Assembly: GCF_900496995.4 (NCBI RefSeq)
Contig: NC_044014.1
Coordinates: 8,527,001-8,591,000 of the forward strand
DNA from: Aquila chrysaetos chrysaetos
Lineage: Eukaryota > Chordata > Aves > Accipitriformes > Accipitridae
Direction: 5' to 3'
DNA length: 64,000 bases
Within the stretch, counting starts at the first letter, position 1. Each line of letters starts with the position of its first letter. The position numbers and the translations under genes are program-made. This document shows, in pieces, positions 1 through 12,600 of the stretch. The notes beneath the pieces were generated by a model. It had not been told where the DNA came from. It did not search any database and worked only from the letters and a program-made list of their open reading frames with translations.

Positions 1-1727
1 AAGAGACTGTTTTTATAAGAGGGTGCATAAATTGCTGGTGTCACTGAATATTCATTTCAGATTTATGGCTTTAATTGGGACAATGTATATACAGGCAGAT
101 ACTTTATTGTCTGCCGCAGAATCTGAAGCTTTGCTTTTCTCCTCTGAGCTGGATTGTTTGGCTAAATGTATTTTGCTTTAGCAGCTTTAGTATATTTATT
201 CTTCTTTGCTTTAAGTTCAGACATTATAAAACATCCAAAACAAGTTACGACTGGCAAAGGACAAAAAAGGCAATAGAATTGTCTGTGGCTATGTTAGAAG
301 TGGTAAAAATAAATGTGCAGATAGGATTATTACTTAATGGGAAGGAAAGTAAATAACAGATACACATAGGAGGGGCTGATCTATTCACAATCCTATTTGC
401 TCTGCTCTTTACTGAAAAGATTCACTGAGACCAATTTTTTATTTTTATTTTTTTTAGATAAATTGGAGTATTGTGATAAAACACAGGTCACCGTAATAGA
501 GAAAGAATTTAAAGATATATCTCATGTGTCTACATCCTTGTGAAAACTGATGAAAAGGATTTAAGCTGAAGCAAAATGTGAGCTATCTTGTAGATTGTGA
601 GGTTCTAGAAAAAAATCTCTATTTTAAGAGTGGGAAAATGGGAGACTGAGAATTATAAAAACATCAATCTGCTTCTGATACTTTGAACAATTATTAGCTA
701 ACAAATCCAACAGTCATTCCTCAATGTTCCTAAATTGATAATCAACATAGCTTTTTTTCAACAAGAAACTGTCAAATAAATTTAATTTATATTCTTTTGA
801 CCTAGTATTGAAGAGAACCAGGTAACAGGGATGCAATAAATGTGAAATACCTTGATTTTAGTGGACTTTCACTTGTTTCTCATAGTGTTCTCCTAAGTGA
901 AATAGGAATAAAGAATTTGAACAAAATTGTAGTTGTGTCAATAGTTAGTTGAAAAATCTTATCCTAAAAGTGTCATGTGCCATCAACTGGTATTTTGCTC
1001 TGTGCTGTATGACTAGTAGCTTTCGTTAGCCGCAGCTGCAACAGAAAGCATGTTTATAGGATTTGAGAAGACCACAAGCTGGAGTTGCAACTTTATATGG
1101 GGACAGGATTAAGAAATACCTTGGGGAATTAGCACAAAAATTAATAAAGTAGTGTTTTATTTCGTTCACTGTTCATAGCAAGTCCTAGATTGAAAGCTTT
1201 GTTCTAAATGATCCCCTTCAAATCCCTTTCAGATGTACATTTCTAGAGCTTTATTGCTTCTGTTAATGGTCAGCCCATGTCCTCAGCCTCCAACACCCAT
1301 GTGGCAGCCCATACCTTTGTGATGGACTTTCCACATCTAGAAACCTGTCTCTTGTCTGGAGAAATATGATGCAATAGTTATGAGTCTGCAGTTATTTCTG
1401 GAATCACCCTAGTTCCTAAGCAGTATCTTGCTCCAGGGTTTGTGTTGTTTTCACCAAGAAAAAGGACGCTTACTGAGCCACATCTTGTTGTTCACTTCAC
1501 TAAAGAGAAGAACTGAATGCATTTTACCTCCTGCTTTTCCTCAAGGTGCAGAGCTACATATGTAAGTTGCTAACGATTTGAAAATGTGGCCTTTTTCCCT
1601 TTCATATCACTACAAGTACCATGAGAGAAATTGGTTAGAAATAGGGAAAACAGGCAATTTGTAGGAATGTGTTTATAAATGCAAACTAAGGAACTTCACA
1701 GGGACACGATTTCCCCGTGGTACCTAC
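1..1727 (-). other. Intron 3 (partial) of gene A; no other feature seen
   Basis: AT-rich sequence downstream (on the minus strand) of the donor of coding exon 3 of gene A. I searched the minus strand for the expected fourth coding exon (Asn-Cys-x-x-x-Asp-Trp block ending in a Gly-Ala-Glu helix) and did not find it, so it should lie beyond the left edge. Intron 3 is about 1.2 kb in gene B and 0.95 kb in gene C. The 93-codon plus-strand open frame at 75-356 has no family resemblance and is taken as chance. Confidence 0.6.
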
Positions 1728-1853
1728 CTTGCACATGTCTGACAGCCAGTTTTCTTCTCCATCATCTATAAATCCATGTACGATAAATCTGGTTATCCTA
1801 CTTGCATTAAAATTTGAGTAGTCAATTGTTGCGGCATCAACTGCAGAGATCTC
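1728..1853 (-). CDS. PNLIP: Gene A coding exon 3
   Basis: 126 nt, phase 0 at both ends, acceptor ending acaacag and donor gtaggt. Encodes EISAVD...[22 protein letters not shown], the strand-loop carrying the oxyanion-hole HGF motif and the first Cys of the second disulphide. Confidence 0.88.
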
Positions 1854-3342
1854 CTGTTGTAGATGTTAAATTAATAAATTAATAAACATTTAAATCTGCT
1901 TTCTGTAAATAGTTTGTCAAAATTGCAAAGACCTGAACTATGCTCATCTGTACAGACATTTAAAAGTTATGCAATGTTAAACTCATCTGCAAGTGTTTAT
2001 GTGACTGTGGCTTGAGATCTGTATCTCCATTCAAAGCAAGCTTTGACACATATCTTAGAGCAGCCAGGACTTTATTTTAATGTGTTTTTATCTTATCTGT
2101 GGAAAAAAAATTACTCAACAATTTAAAAAATGCACAGTTTCCCAGTACTTCTCAGTGGCCATACAGAAAAAATGGGGGAGTGCTGCTTTGTGAGGGTTGG
2201 AGGAGGGTGAGTGTTCTGTCCCAGAGACCCTGCCAAGGAGCTGGAAGAGCTTGTCTCCTGCATAAAGTGGAGGTTTGGCCATTTCTAATGCTTTCCAGGA
2301 ACACAGCTGGAGTCTGTGTTTATTCTTTTTGCATATGACTTACTAATGTTTAAACCGCAATACTTACTTGAAAGACAGTAGGATTTTGTCTTGTGTACAG
2401 GAGGAAGTGAATGTCTATCTTTTTTGAATCCCAGGGTAACTTATGGATTGGTCTTTCTGCAGTCCCAGACCATGGTATATCATCTGAGAAACATCCAAGC
2501 CTTTCATAGCAAACTTCATTGCCTGTAGCCCACAGATGAGATCAATAATATGTGAATGAGCAAAGAAGCGGAGCAGGCTAGTCATAACTCATAGCACCTC
2601 TTCTCTGGAGGTCTCTTGGTTTCCTGAAACTCCTACGGTTTACAGAAAGCAAAGACCAGCAGTTGCCCTCTCTCAGATCTTCAAAGGCTACAGTTTGCCC
2701 TGAGGAAAGAAGCCATCCTATTGCTCATCAACAAAGTATTCAGTGGAGTTTCTCCATGGGTATCCTGTACCATACCTTGGGTCTTTCCCCAGCTGTGTTT
2801 TGCCTAAGGCAAAGGCAGCTGATGAGTTTCTCCTAATACCAAGCCAAGATATTGCAAATAATCAGCAATAACTTGAGACTGTGCTGAAGAGCTGACTACA
2901 CTGTACATGAGAACTCTTATACTATACAAGCCAGTGGCTTCTGCTGAATATAAAATTATACCCTCATTAGACTGCCTCTGCCCCCCGCCCTGGCTTTTTC
3001 TCCATTTCCATCACTAAAGAAGAGCACAACAAATAATTTCCTAGGTTTGGTAGAGCAATAGCTTTGCTATGAGATGGAAAACACCAGCATTTCTTGCATG
3101 CTCCTAGGGTGGGATTTCCAGAGTGGAGAAGAGGAAGGACAACATGCACACACACTTGTCTCACTGTTCTTGTATAGGAAAGTGAACTATGTAACCTCAA
3201 TCAGTAAGTTTTAAGGCATCATAGTGTAGAATAATATCTCACAAAATATAGCAGCATTGAAAGGCTATATAAATACTAACCCCATATGCTTACCTTCTGC
3301 TGCGCTGAGCAGAAATAGTGCAAGTATCCAAATTCCAATCAT
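1728..3342 (-). CDS. PNLIP: Pancreatic triacylglycerol lipase-like gene A, 5' part (coding exons 1-3)
   Basis: Secreted triacylglycerol lipase of the pancreatic lipase family; the family hydrolyses dietary triglyceride in the gut lumen, usually with colipase. Three exons (3294-3342, 2368-2522, 1728-1853) splice to 110 codons: a 17-residue signal peptide, the mature start [14 protein letters not shown] with the first disulphide pair, PWSG, RFIVHGF (oxyanion-hole Phe kept) and ENWLSDMCK. The exon lengths (49, 155, 126) and phases equal those of genes B and C. The catalytic Ser, Asp and His exons lie outside the window. The N-terminal half reads closer to PNLIP than to PNLIPRP3, and its position directly after PNLIPRP3-like genes matches mammalian gene order. 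PNLIPRP1 or PNLIPRP2 cannot be excluded on this fragment. The gene continues past position 1. Confidence 0.8.
2368..2522 (-). CDS. PNLIP: Gene A coding exon 2
   Basis: 155 nt, phase 1 in and phase 0 out, acceptor ctacag and donor gtaagt. Encodes the mature N-terminus [14 protein letters not shown], then PWSGTAERP and FLLYTRQNP. These are hallmark pancreatic-lipase residues. Confidence 0.9.
3294..3342 (-). CDS. PNLIP: Gene A coding exon 1 (start codon and signal peptide)
   Basis: 49 nt beginning directly at ATG after a strong pyrimidine-rich acceptor (ctttttctactgttctag), so a non-coding first exon must lie upstream. Encodes [17 protein letters not shown], a typical secretory signal. Donor gtaagc. 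The ATG aligns base for base with the GTG of gene B. Confidence 0.88.
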
Positions 3343-3734
3343 CTAGAACAGTAGAAAAAGAAGCAGCTAGGATTTGCTAACCCGCTTGATTAGCAAATGC
3401 ACTTAGCTTTCTGGTGCTGAATTTTCTCAAGGTGAAAAGGGTGCTGTGTCTCTCTTCTCTGCAACATGTATCTATGTGAGATACGTATGAGTCAGCTTTA
3501 TGTTTGCTTGCTCCACTAGAGACTGTGGGGCTCCTAAATCTACTAAAGCGTAGCTTAAATCCAGAGTGTTTTTTGTCCTGCTGAGGCTACACCTCTAATT
3601 GGAGGTATAGTAGCTAATTCAGAACTAGCGTAAGGATGCCTATGTGAGCTGCCATTCCCCTTTATACTGCTGGGTCTTGGGAAGCCATACACCTGATGAG
3701 GTAAAAGAAAAACCCCCAAACCTGAACTACTTAC

Positions 3735-3790
3735 GCTGCAGCCTTGAAGCCCCATGTGCTAATGTGCAAACTTTGCATGTACTTTTTATA
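3735..3790 (-). promoter_or_regulatory. Predicted TATA box and non-coding exon 1 of gene A
   Basis: On the minus strand a TATAAAAAG box occupies 3782-3790. About 30-55 nt downstream a consensus donor (gtaagtag at 3727-3734) closes a short putative first exon ending at 3735. A coding exon with its own splice acceptor follows about 390 nt further on. The spacing fits a TATA-driven promoter with a short 5' UTR exon. The transcription start is inferred, not seen. An ATG within this short exon (3753-3755) would be only a few bases from the cap. Confidence 0.42.
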
Positions 3791-6447
3791 GTCTGCTTTA
3801 TCCTTGGAAATGTTCCCGGAAAGATAGGAACATTTATTTCAGATTATAGTTTATAACTAAGCTGGAAAACAACTTTAATGGTTGGTTTCTCTGAAAACTC
3901 CAAGATCCATGGACATAGACTTCTTGAATTGGTGTGCTGGAGCCCGGAATAGGATTGGAGCTCCAGAGGTAGGGTAATCCCCAGGCAGCATCACATCAGG
4001 AGTGGGACATTAAAGAATTTTGTGGATCTGTGTGGCAGTGCATTTAGGGGCTTGTCTTTGCTGGGAAGGATTTTGTTTTTAGTGTTGTGTAGTTGAGATG
4101 TAGGGGGTCTGCTGGGGAAGTTAGCAGGGAGCCACATCGTCTTTAAGTCCCCTCCCCTGCCTTGCATCAAGTGACTTTGGATGTGGAATGCTCCTGTGCT
4201 TCTGGGTCTTCTGTGCCCATTTCCTGACATCAGCTCAGTTTGGCTAAGCCTTATCCATTTAGGTAAACTTCTTAGTGGGCCTAGTATGTCTTTTCATAGT
4301 GAAAGAGCCTGACCTTCTTCTGGTGTCTCTTTCTTTTCCTTATTGAAATAAATAGATATAGAAGGACAATTGTCTACCCCTTTGGATTCTTTCTATACTA
4401 CCCATGTAACCCAAGTTTTGAGAAAGCCCTTCTCTGAGTGATGAGACACATCAGCTGAAAGGTGAAAAACAGCCTGTGCAAATGAACAGGACTAGCTCTG
4501 GGAACCCCTTGGTCCTGTTCATCTCCAGGAGAAGGCTGTAAGTGAACTCAAGAAGAAGTGAGACCTCCACTAACTCTTCACCAAGAAAGCTTTGTCAGCG
4601 TGGCTATGCTTTTTTGCTGTGGCCACCTATTTTGCAGAGCTGACGTTCCCTAATCTCCACCTCTGGGAATGACCAAATGGATACCAGCTGTCTGTATAGG
4701 TATTACACTGCTATCTTCCATACTAGTGGGGTTTATTTCTTTAAACAGTAGTGAAGTTTTTAATTTTCTAAAATATCACCTTTGATACTAATTTAGAGCT
4801 CAGTGCTCCTGTCCTTAATTGAAGTAGCATTTTAGTCTGTAAACATGTTCATATCAGTGATACAGGAGAACCAGTACATGCCCTAGTACACTGACAAGTT
4901 TTAACACTTGTTCAAAATGAGGGGGGAACAGTCTTTCCCATTTAATTTAAGAGCTGGTGGAAAAGATTTGAGTTAGGATTTTATCATAGTCTGCTGCTCT
5001 TATTCAACACAGTGGTAGCACAGGGCAAACTGACTAACTAGACATTCCTTAGGCCGTGGTCAGATGGGTTTCAGCTGCTTGCCTCTCCTTTGGGAAGAAG
5101 GAGTAGGGCTGGGATGTGTGTCCCCCAGTACAATGCAGGATGCTCTCTGTTCCTGGAGGAGCTGTTCTGGTCCTTGCGACCTTACAGCCAGGAGCTGTTG
5201 GAAGAAAGACAGCTTTTGAGAAAGAAAGTGATAAATAAAGGCCCAGCTATGTTTCTGCAGTCCTGAAGAAGCTGTGACTGAAGAAGCTGCAGAGGAGAGG
5301 ACTGGATTTCTGGCGCTGCAGGATGCCGTGCCTCTCTCCTGGGATGCGGCGCGGTGCTTCCCACCACTGTTCACGTTTCCCTTGCCACCTCTCAAGTCCC
5401 TGGGGCACTTGCGGTACTCAGGACTGCAGGTCTCCCTTGGCTGAACCTCAGGCTTGTGTTTAATTATGCTTCTAATTTCATACAGGCTTGGTTAGTGTTT
5501 AGTCAAGGATACAACAATGACTGTTGTTCTTTTTTAAAAAAAAAAAAATCATTCAGATATTTATACTCATTATAAATATGTTCTTAATATTGTATTTCTA
5601 CTCCTATTCATTAGAAGTTTATCTGCCCAAGTGCTTGTACATCATTTATCAAACACGGGGAAATGGGACTGAATAAATTATTAACTCTTGCTTCCTATTC
5701 ATTAAGTCAGTTTGGTTTTTATCCTTAGAAAAATATCCACTGCCTTGGTCTCCTAAAGCTCCAGGTGGCTTACTCATGCCATGCTTTGCAGAGCAGTAGT
5801 GTTCATTTTAATGTGAAATAGTCAATCCCAGGTTTTGCAAAGCCTGGAGTTATTCAAAGTCAGGGTTTCTCTCCAGGATTGTCAGAGGCCACAGCAAAGG
5901 TATGTGTTTGAAATTAAGCAGTAGCCAGGTGCTGTGATTGAGCTGTTTCGTTTCTTCCAAAGCGGGGAACACTTGAGGTTTGCCTTCATCTGTTGCTTCC
6001 ATGAAGGTGCAACGTACAAAGTCCTGTTCTGACCCGCTGAAGAAATATCCTGGTCTTGTTCTGCTCCTGCCTCATCCCACAGCATCTTCTGAGGGCAGTG
6101 CTCTTGTGTGGGGCTGGAAAGTTTTGAGCAGTAGCATAGATTGCAGAAAGGAGGTGTTTGGGACTATTCCCAGCCCCAGGGGTGTGCTGAGGTAATGTGC
6201 TGCCTTGAGAGTGTTTGATAGACAGAAAATCTGGCAAATTATCAATGTGGTGGGAAACAGTTCTTATCTTGAGGCACTGGCAGAGTAAGACTGTGCAGTG
6301 TTATAAATGGATTTTAGCATATATGATTTCCAGTTGCTTCCGTAACTACAAGCACAATAAACTTGGTTCAAACATGAAAAACATTGACAAGTGTGTTTGC
6401 AAAGAACTGAAAAAATAAAGGAAGCAATAGGCAGTTTGATTTTTTAC
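3791..6447. other. Spacer between gene A and gene B; nothing recognised
   Basis: About 2.7 kb of unannotated sequence upstream of gene A and downstream of the gene B terminal exon. Short open frames on both strands (up to about 110 codons, e.g. 5060-5395 minus) have no splice context or family resemblance. There is an A-run of about 14 bases near 5536. No tRNA, SINE or further lipase exon was found by eye. Confidence 0.5.
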
Positions 6448-6453
6448 TTTAAT
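6448..6453 (-). terminator. Candidate polyadenylation signal (ATTAAA) of gene B
   Basis: ATTAAA on the minus strand 84 nt after the gene B stop codon. Pancreatic lipase mRNAs have short 3' UTRs, so this is a plausible site. No canonical AATAAA was seen on this strand in the intervening sequence. Confidence 0.4.
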
Positions 6454-6536
6454 AGCCTTGTGTACGAACACTCCCATGCACAGGACTGATGGTTTGCTCA
6501 GCTGCCGTTTACAGAGCAGTTGTACGCAGTGACCTT

Positions 6537-6600
6537 CTAGCAAGGTGTAAGCAACTGGGGAACTCCATATGTCACAGTTCCATGGCCACAAAAAGTTGAC
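6537..6600 (-). CDS. PNLIPRP3: Gene B coding exon 12 (stop codon)
   Basis: 64 nt, entered in phase 2 after a long pyrimidine tract (tttttttcttctcag). Encodes [20 protein letters not shown] and TAG, matching the family C-terminus with its last disulphide Cys pair. STFC is the PNLIPRP3 form. Confidence 0.9.
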
Positions 6601-9600
6601 CTGAGAAGAAAAAAATACTTGGATCAAGATTTATTTATCTATTTTCCCCCAAAGAAAAATGAAAGGTTGTCAGCTGTCACCTTGAGGGTTGTTAGTTCGA
6701 TCTATAATCCCACTTAAGCCTTCTTAAAAGCCTGCTGTACAGAATATTAGCATCTGCATATTAACAGTAACAAGCTGAATTTCCTTCTTTTGGGGAGCAG
6801 CTGTAAAATTTGAGTTTTAATACATGAATAAAAATAATCTCTAAATTCATAAATACAGAGCTCTAGATAAAGTCAGAAAGGTGTCTTGTTAAGCTTTCTT
6901 TATAGGCTAGGTGCTTAACTAGATTTCCCCAGTCAAAGCTTTGCAGCTTTTCTTTTAGGAGCTGAAAGGGAGTTCATCAGCTTCTCTAAATAATCCATGT
7001 CAATGCCAAACTGTGAAGAAGGTTTTTTCCTAATATCTAACCAATATTTCTTCTGTTGTAAAATACATCAATTAAACCTTGACCTAAACCCCGTACATAT
7101 GTGGAATAGTTGACTGTTACCCTTCATGGACAGTTTATGCATATGTTTTTATGCTCCTCTCCAGGCTTTTCTTTATTGAGAAACACATTTCCTTCAGCTG
7201 CTCTACACAGATCAAGTTTTCTAAATCTCTTTTGCTATTTTTCCAGACTTCAGTCTGTGTGCATTGTTCCTGAAGTATAGTCTCCAACCTTGAAAACGAC
7301 CCTGCTTCTGGTTACAGTCTTACCCCAATTATTCAAATTGGAATAATTACTCCCTGGATCTTCTATACAATACTCCTGGTAATGCACCTGGGAATGAGAC
7401 TTGCTTTATCTTGGTTTGTAATTGTTTTGCAGTGGCAAAACAGTATACAAATTATTCACTGCTGTATTCCTTTCCAGACAGTTATTCCCTGGCTTGTACT
7501 CAAACATTTGATTTTCTGTCCAAAGTGTAATATCTTGTTCTTTTCGTTACTGAAATTCACATTGTTGTTTACAAACCACGTGTCCAATTTATTAAGATCA
7601 GCTTTCAATCCTGTGTCCCAGAGTTTTTGCACTCCTTTCCTATTCCTTCTGACCTGTAAAAGGGATATACTTACCTATGTCCATCTTCTCCATGAGTTAT
7701 ATTGACTGTTTCTGCTCCCAGTCTTGCCCAGAGCAGAGTGAATATGGTTTTATTCCAGAGAAATTCAATTTTTTTAGTATTTTGGGGGTTAATTTCAACA
7801 TCAAGGTATTTTGTATAAACTTGGTCTTGAGAGAGGACTCCACTGCAAATAAAATGAAGACAGCAACGCTAAGTTTAACAGTTTAGAGATTACTGAACTA
7901 AATCACATTCTCCACAGGAGCTGGGTTTTCCCCTTTGCTACAACAGAAATTTGCACTTTTGCTCTTCTTTGCAACAGCACAGAGCACTGGAGCAGGACTC
8001 TGGGGTGTTATGCTCTGAACAGGGAGAGGATGAAAAACAATACTGGAAACTTTAAATATGCATGTGGCAGGAGACCACCGGGAGATGATAAGGGTGAGGC
8101 TGCCTCCAGCCCCCAAGTGTGCTGAATTTTGCAGGTATCACTGCAGGAAGAGCTCCAGGCAAGGTTTTTGGGGAGGATTTTATAGAAGATCTGGGAAATT
8201 CTGTGGGGCCTTGGTCTGCACGTGCACAGAGGATGGCAGGAGAACGCGTGGAAGTGCTTGTTTCAGAGCAGGTATAGAAGACAGCGGGAGCTGCTATTTT
8301 GGTAGTCGGTGGGAGATGATGTGAGCTGTGAGCGAAGCTCACTGGCCAGATTATATAAATGTACCATTTATATAGTAGTGATGGCTTTTAATATATCCTA
8401 GGGAGGAAGGAGGTATCCACTTTGCAAATTTGATAAGTTCAGGCACAGGATTACCTTGCCTGAGATCATACAGCAAGTCACTGGCAGAGCAGAGAGTCTT
8501 GTCAGCACGTGGAGCGAGTATGCCGACACGTGTGATGCCGTGCTAGTGCGGGAGCGGCAGTGCTGAAGCATGTATGTAACGAGTGAGCACTCTGTGAATT
8601 ACATGCATTCCAGAGGTGTAAATTTATTTTTTTTAAGAGCAACTCAGGGAAACACAGCACTTCTCCTGTCGAACTGTATTCCTAATTTATTGTAAAGTCA
8701 CATGAGTCATGGAAAGGAAGTGACTTTCATTTCCTTTTTGCAACCATCCATCTGCCCTCATAGGTCTTATCTACGGGATAACTTTTTTTCATATCTGATG
8801 TTAAGTAGAATGTCTGCAACACAGAATAAGTGTTTGCACTGCTTAAATATGTGGAAAATGTGTAGATTAAGGTTAGCAGCATTAAATGCTATAGGGAAAT
8901 ATTAGTTTATCTTACCTGGCAATTTCATATTCTTTTGTGTTCCCCTCTGTGTCATGGAAAACTAGGTTTATGTCCCCCCTCATTTTCTTTACACCAGACA
9001 GTTTGATAAATACTTTTTGTCTCCAAGCTGCATAAAGACAAGCAAAATAAAACTAGATTGTCATTGATATGAGAGATCTAAAAATGCTAGTATACTGGAA
9101 AGTTCTTTCTTTCCTAACTGGAATTCATTCATGTTGGCAAATGAAAGACTTGGTGAGCTTGAATTTTGGTAACTAATGTAGCATTTTTTGTCGGAGATGT
9201 TAGCACTTGTTTATAGAAGCAACAGAAGTGCATGGCTGTAAATCACATCAAGGCAATCACTTTTCAAACATATGATCAACTGTAACAAACCTCCTCCACT
9301 TACTAGCAAAAGGTGGGTCTGCTGCTGTATTTAAAAAATACTTTTGGTTTACCCTCTTCAATTTAGCTGGGAATCTGTCAGCATAGTGGCCCATCATTGG
9401 ACATCCCTCCTGGGAACATGGGAAGCAGTCTCCCTAGGGAAAATACAAGCATCAGGTAATGGGGAGTGTTTTTTTTTCATCCTAGCTCAGACAAAATTAA
9501 AGCTCAAGATGCTGTTCTGATCTTGCAAAGCTGTGGCAGTGCTGTGTGTTGTCATATCTTACCACCAAAGCCTGATAAACTTGTTTCAGATAACGGCTTC

Positions 9601-12600
9601 TGCACTTAGGCATACCAGGTGTGTGTGGAATAAGCAGGTTTAATACCTGTGTGGATGATGGTTTGAAAATCCCTAGTTCAAATATTTTTCAGCTAGAGTC
9701 TAGGACAAAATATAAACCAGTTTTACCCTCCCAGTGGAAGGAAACTTGCCTGCATCCACTTTGCAACACAATATGGAGGGGAAAAAAAGGAACATCATTC
9801 GTAAGTGCATTTGTTTAGGTGCTCTAATCAGTGCCCAGTGTACATTAGAGAAGAGAGTCAATGATTTTGGAGGCTCCAAATGTCTCTTCTTTCACCCAGG
9901 AATTAGTAGGGTAGATACATCTAACCTATGTGCTCTTTGCATAAAAGTTTAGGGTGAGAATTGTATGGGGCTTAATTTTTTTTCCTATTGGGTGATATCA
10001 TCTGTGCTTCAGGATTCATTTTTCAGAGCGGAATAGTTGATGGAGCCACTGTGCCTGTGCTTCGCTGCGTGCTTCCTCCTACCAAACCACACCATGAGAG
10101 CACAACCATCAGCATCCAAGCGCTCTGTGCACGTAGTGGGACCTACTGTGAGTGCGGAGACCTGGATTTTCTTTACAGCTCACCCATTCCTGGGTTGATA
10201 TACTTACTGACTCAAAGGATTTGTACGTTTCACAGGGATATCCAAGGTATCCAGTGGGATAGAGGATACTTTCAAAATAAAACTCATGGCTGCGTGAGTG
10301 ATGGCACCCCCCAACGATTGTAGCATCTGTTGGAACAAAGTTTATGAGCATCTGTGAAATAACCTCCTGTTCTCCGGTACAAGAGTTGCACGTGCCTCAC
10401 CATGGAAACAGCCAAGGCACGGAACAGAAGAACAGCATGGTCCTGTAATAATTTTTCATCCAGTTTTACACATTTCTAGTTGCAGTAAAAGTTACTGTTT
10501 TGTCTGTGTTTTATCCAGAGAACTGTGTGCCAGTTACGCCAAAATTTCAAGTGAGATGCATTAGTCTGCTATGGTGTAATAGTCCCTTTTAAGAAGACAG
10601 CCATATATATGAGATGTCACAGCAAGATGACATTAATTATAGTTTTAAAAGGCTTAATAGAGCAAGAGGAATCCACCAGCCTTCTGCCAACCTCTCCAAA
10701 GCCTGTGAAGAGAGAGAAGTCTCAGGTGGAGAGGTGAAGCATGTACAGTCCCTGGAAACACTGAGTGCTTTTGCCTAATTCATGCCTTTGTAAGTGTCGC
10801 ATGCTCTTTGCAGCATCTGCAAGGAGCCAAAGGTGGTGGTGACATGCTGCTGGTTTAGTCATGACGCTGGCCTATCTCAGCCTGGAAAACCTCCTGCTGG
10901 GGTGGTTGGGCTGTTGGACTTGCACACTCCCTGTTCTCTGCCTTTTTGTGTTCTGCAGGTCCAATTTCAAATTACAGAAGTAAAGCTTAGGCCTGTATTA
11001 TACCTCCTTTCCCTACAGCGGTCCCTGGGTAACACTTTTCTGATCCAGCCTTTATTGTTTCTTATTGCCTTTTCTAATTTATGAGTAAATAAGCAAAAAT
11101 CAATTTTGTTTTGCTGTTTTCTCCCAAACAGACAGTTACTTTCACAGTTCATGTTTCAGGATTGAACGAAAATGAAGTACTATGCATGTTGGGAATGTAT
11201 GTTTACCTGCAATGATAACTTCAAAATCACTTTGCTTCATCTCTGGAATGAAATCAGTGCATCCAGGCATCACAGTTCCTCCATTTGGGTAAAAGTCCAG
11301 GTGACCGGTGGTGTTATACATTCCAAGCCCTGAGATACACATGTGTCACCAGTGTCTTAGTGGCATGCCCATCCCTGCAGATATTTACTTGCACATGAAC
11401 ACTTACCTATGGCGGGAAAGTGAGCAGCGTTACTGTGAATAACATCAACAAAGTCTGCATCTGAAGGATCCAGTCTCACCTCAGGAGGAGTACCTTCAAA
11501 ATAGGGCCCAGCAGGGTCTAAGCCTAAAAAAACCCCACATTTATTGGTTGAGGGAGGGAGAGAAGTGCTGCACGTGTTAGTATGTCTTTTGCCAGGTTAC
11601 AACATCACATACTGAGTATTGCAGAAGGCATCTTGAATAATAATGATGTGAATTCTGAGCTAAACTGAAAAAAACATGCAATCATATGGTTTTATGAACC
11701 TTTTGGCAAACTTATTCCAACAGAAGTAAAATATTTTCCAATAGACTGTATAATGGCATCGTATTACTATGAAGGAGGTATTTTATAACCTGTGAGCTTA
11801 TTACTAGCCTGTAAAGCTTTATGAATAGGAAAAACTGAGGATTCTTGGTATGTTGCTTTGTGTAGGGCTTGATGCAACCCAGTGAATGACAATAATGTTA
11901 GAAACTTATTAACTATGTTTGTCCTTCCACTAAAGTCTTCCACTAAAGAGTTTTTAACCTAACTAGAGAAAGAAGATATAATAATTACCCTTGTTTCGGA
12001 GAAGCATAAAGTTTGCCTGCTCTTATGCAAGGTGTCTCCAGCACTGCCAATGATTTAATACCAGTCTACAGACCAGTGTGTTGCAAGTTTCTTTCCTTTA
12101 GAACCGTGCTATGTTAGCTCTGCACCTCGGTGAACAGCCTACCTGTTATCCGTCTGATGCCTTGGATCCTTCTTCCCGCCTCTCCTGCAGTATGTGCTCC
12201 CAGACTGTGGCCAATTAAATGGATTTCCCGAGGGGAATATCTGAAGATTTTCTGATTGTTAAGGTGGTGGTGGGAGACAAGAACACAGGCTTTAAATAGC
12301 AAGCAAAGAGGGTGTCTTACATGATGGGCCTTTGGGACCATCTAGACTGACTTTCTGCATAGCAAACAGGGTGAGAGTACCTTGAGTTAATTATTGTTTG
12401 AATTACACTAAGACTTGAGAGAAAAATGATCCAATCTAGAATTTTAAATGTCTAGTGATGACAGATTCACTGTTGTAGTGTTGGCATATGGTTACCGTAT
12501 TCAGCTACCCTTGGTGACAAAATACGAACCTTCTTTCTCATGTGGATCAACCCCTAATTTCATCTTCTATCAAAATGATCTTATTTTTTCTTTATTTACT

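Noticed and set aside
9347-9352. GTAAAC as the donor of gene B exon 9
   Set aside because: It would shorten the exon to 81 nt and break the phase with exon 10; the donor before 9304 restores the 130-nt length shared with gene C.
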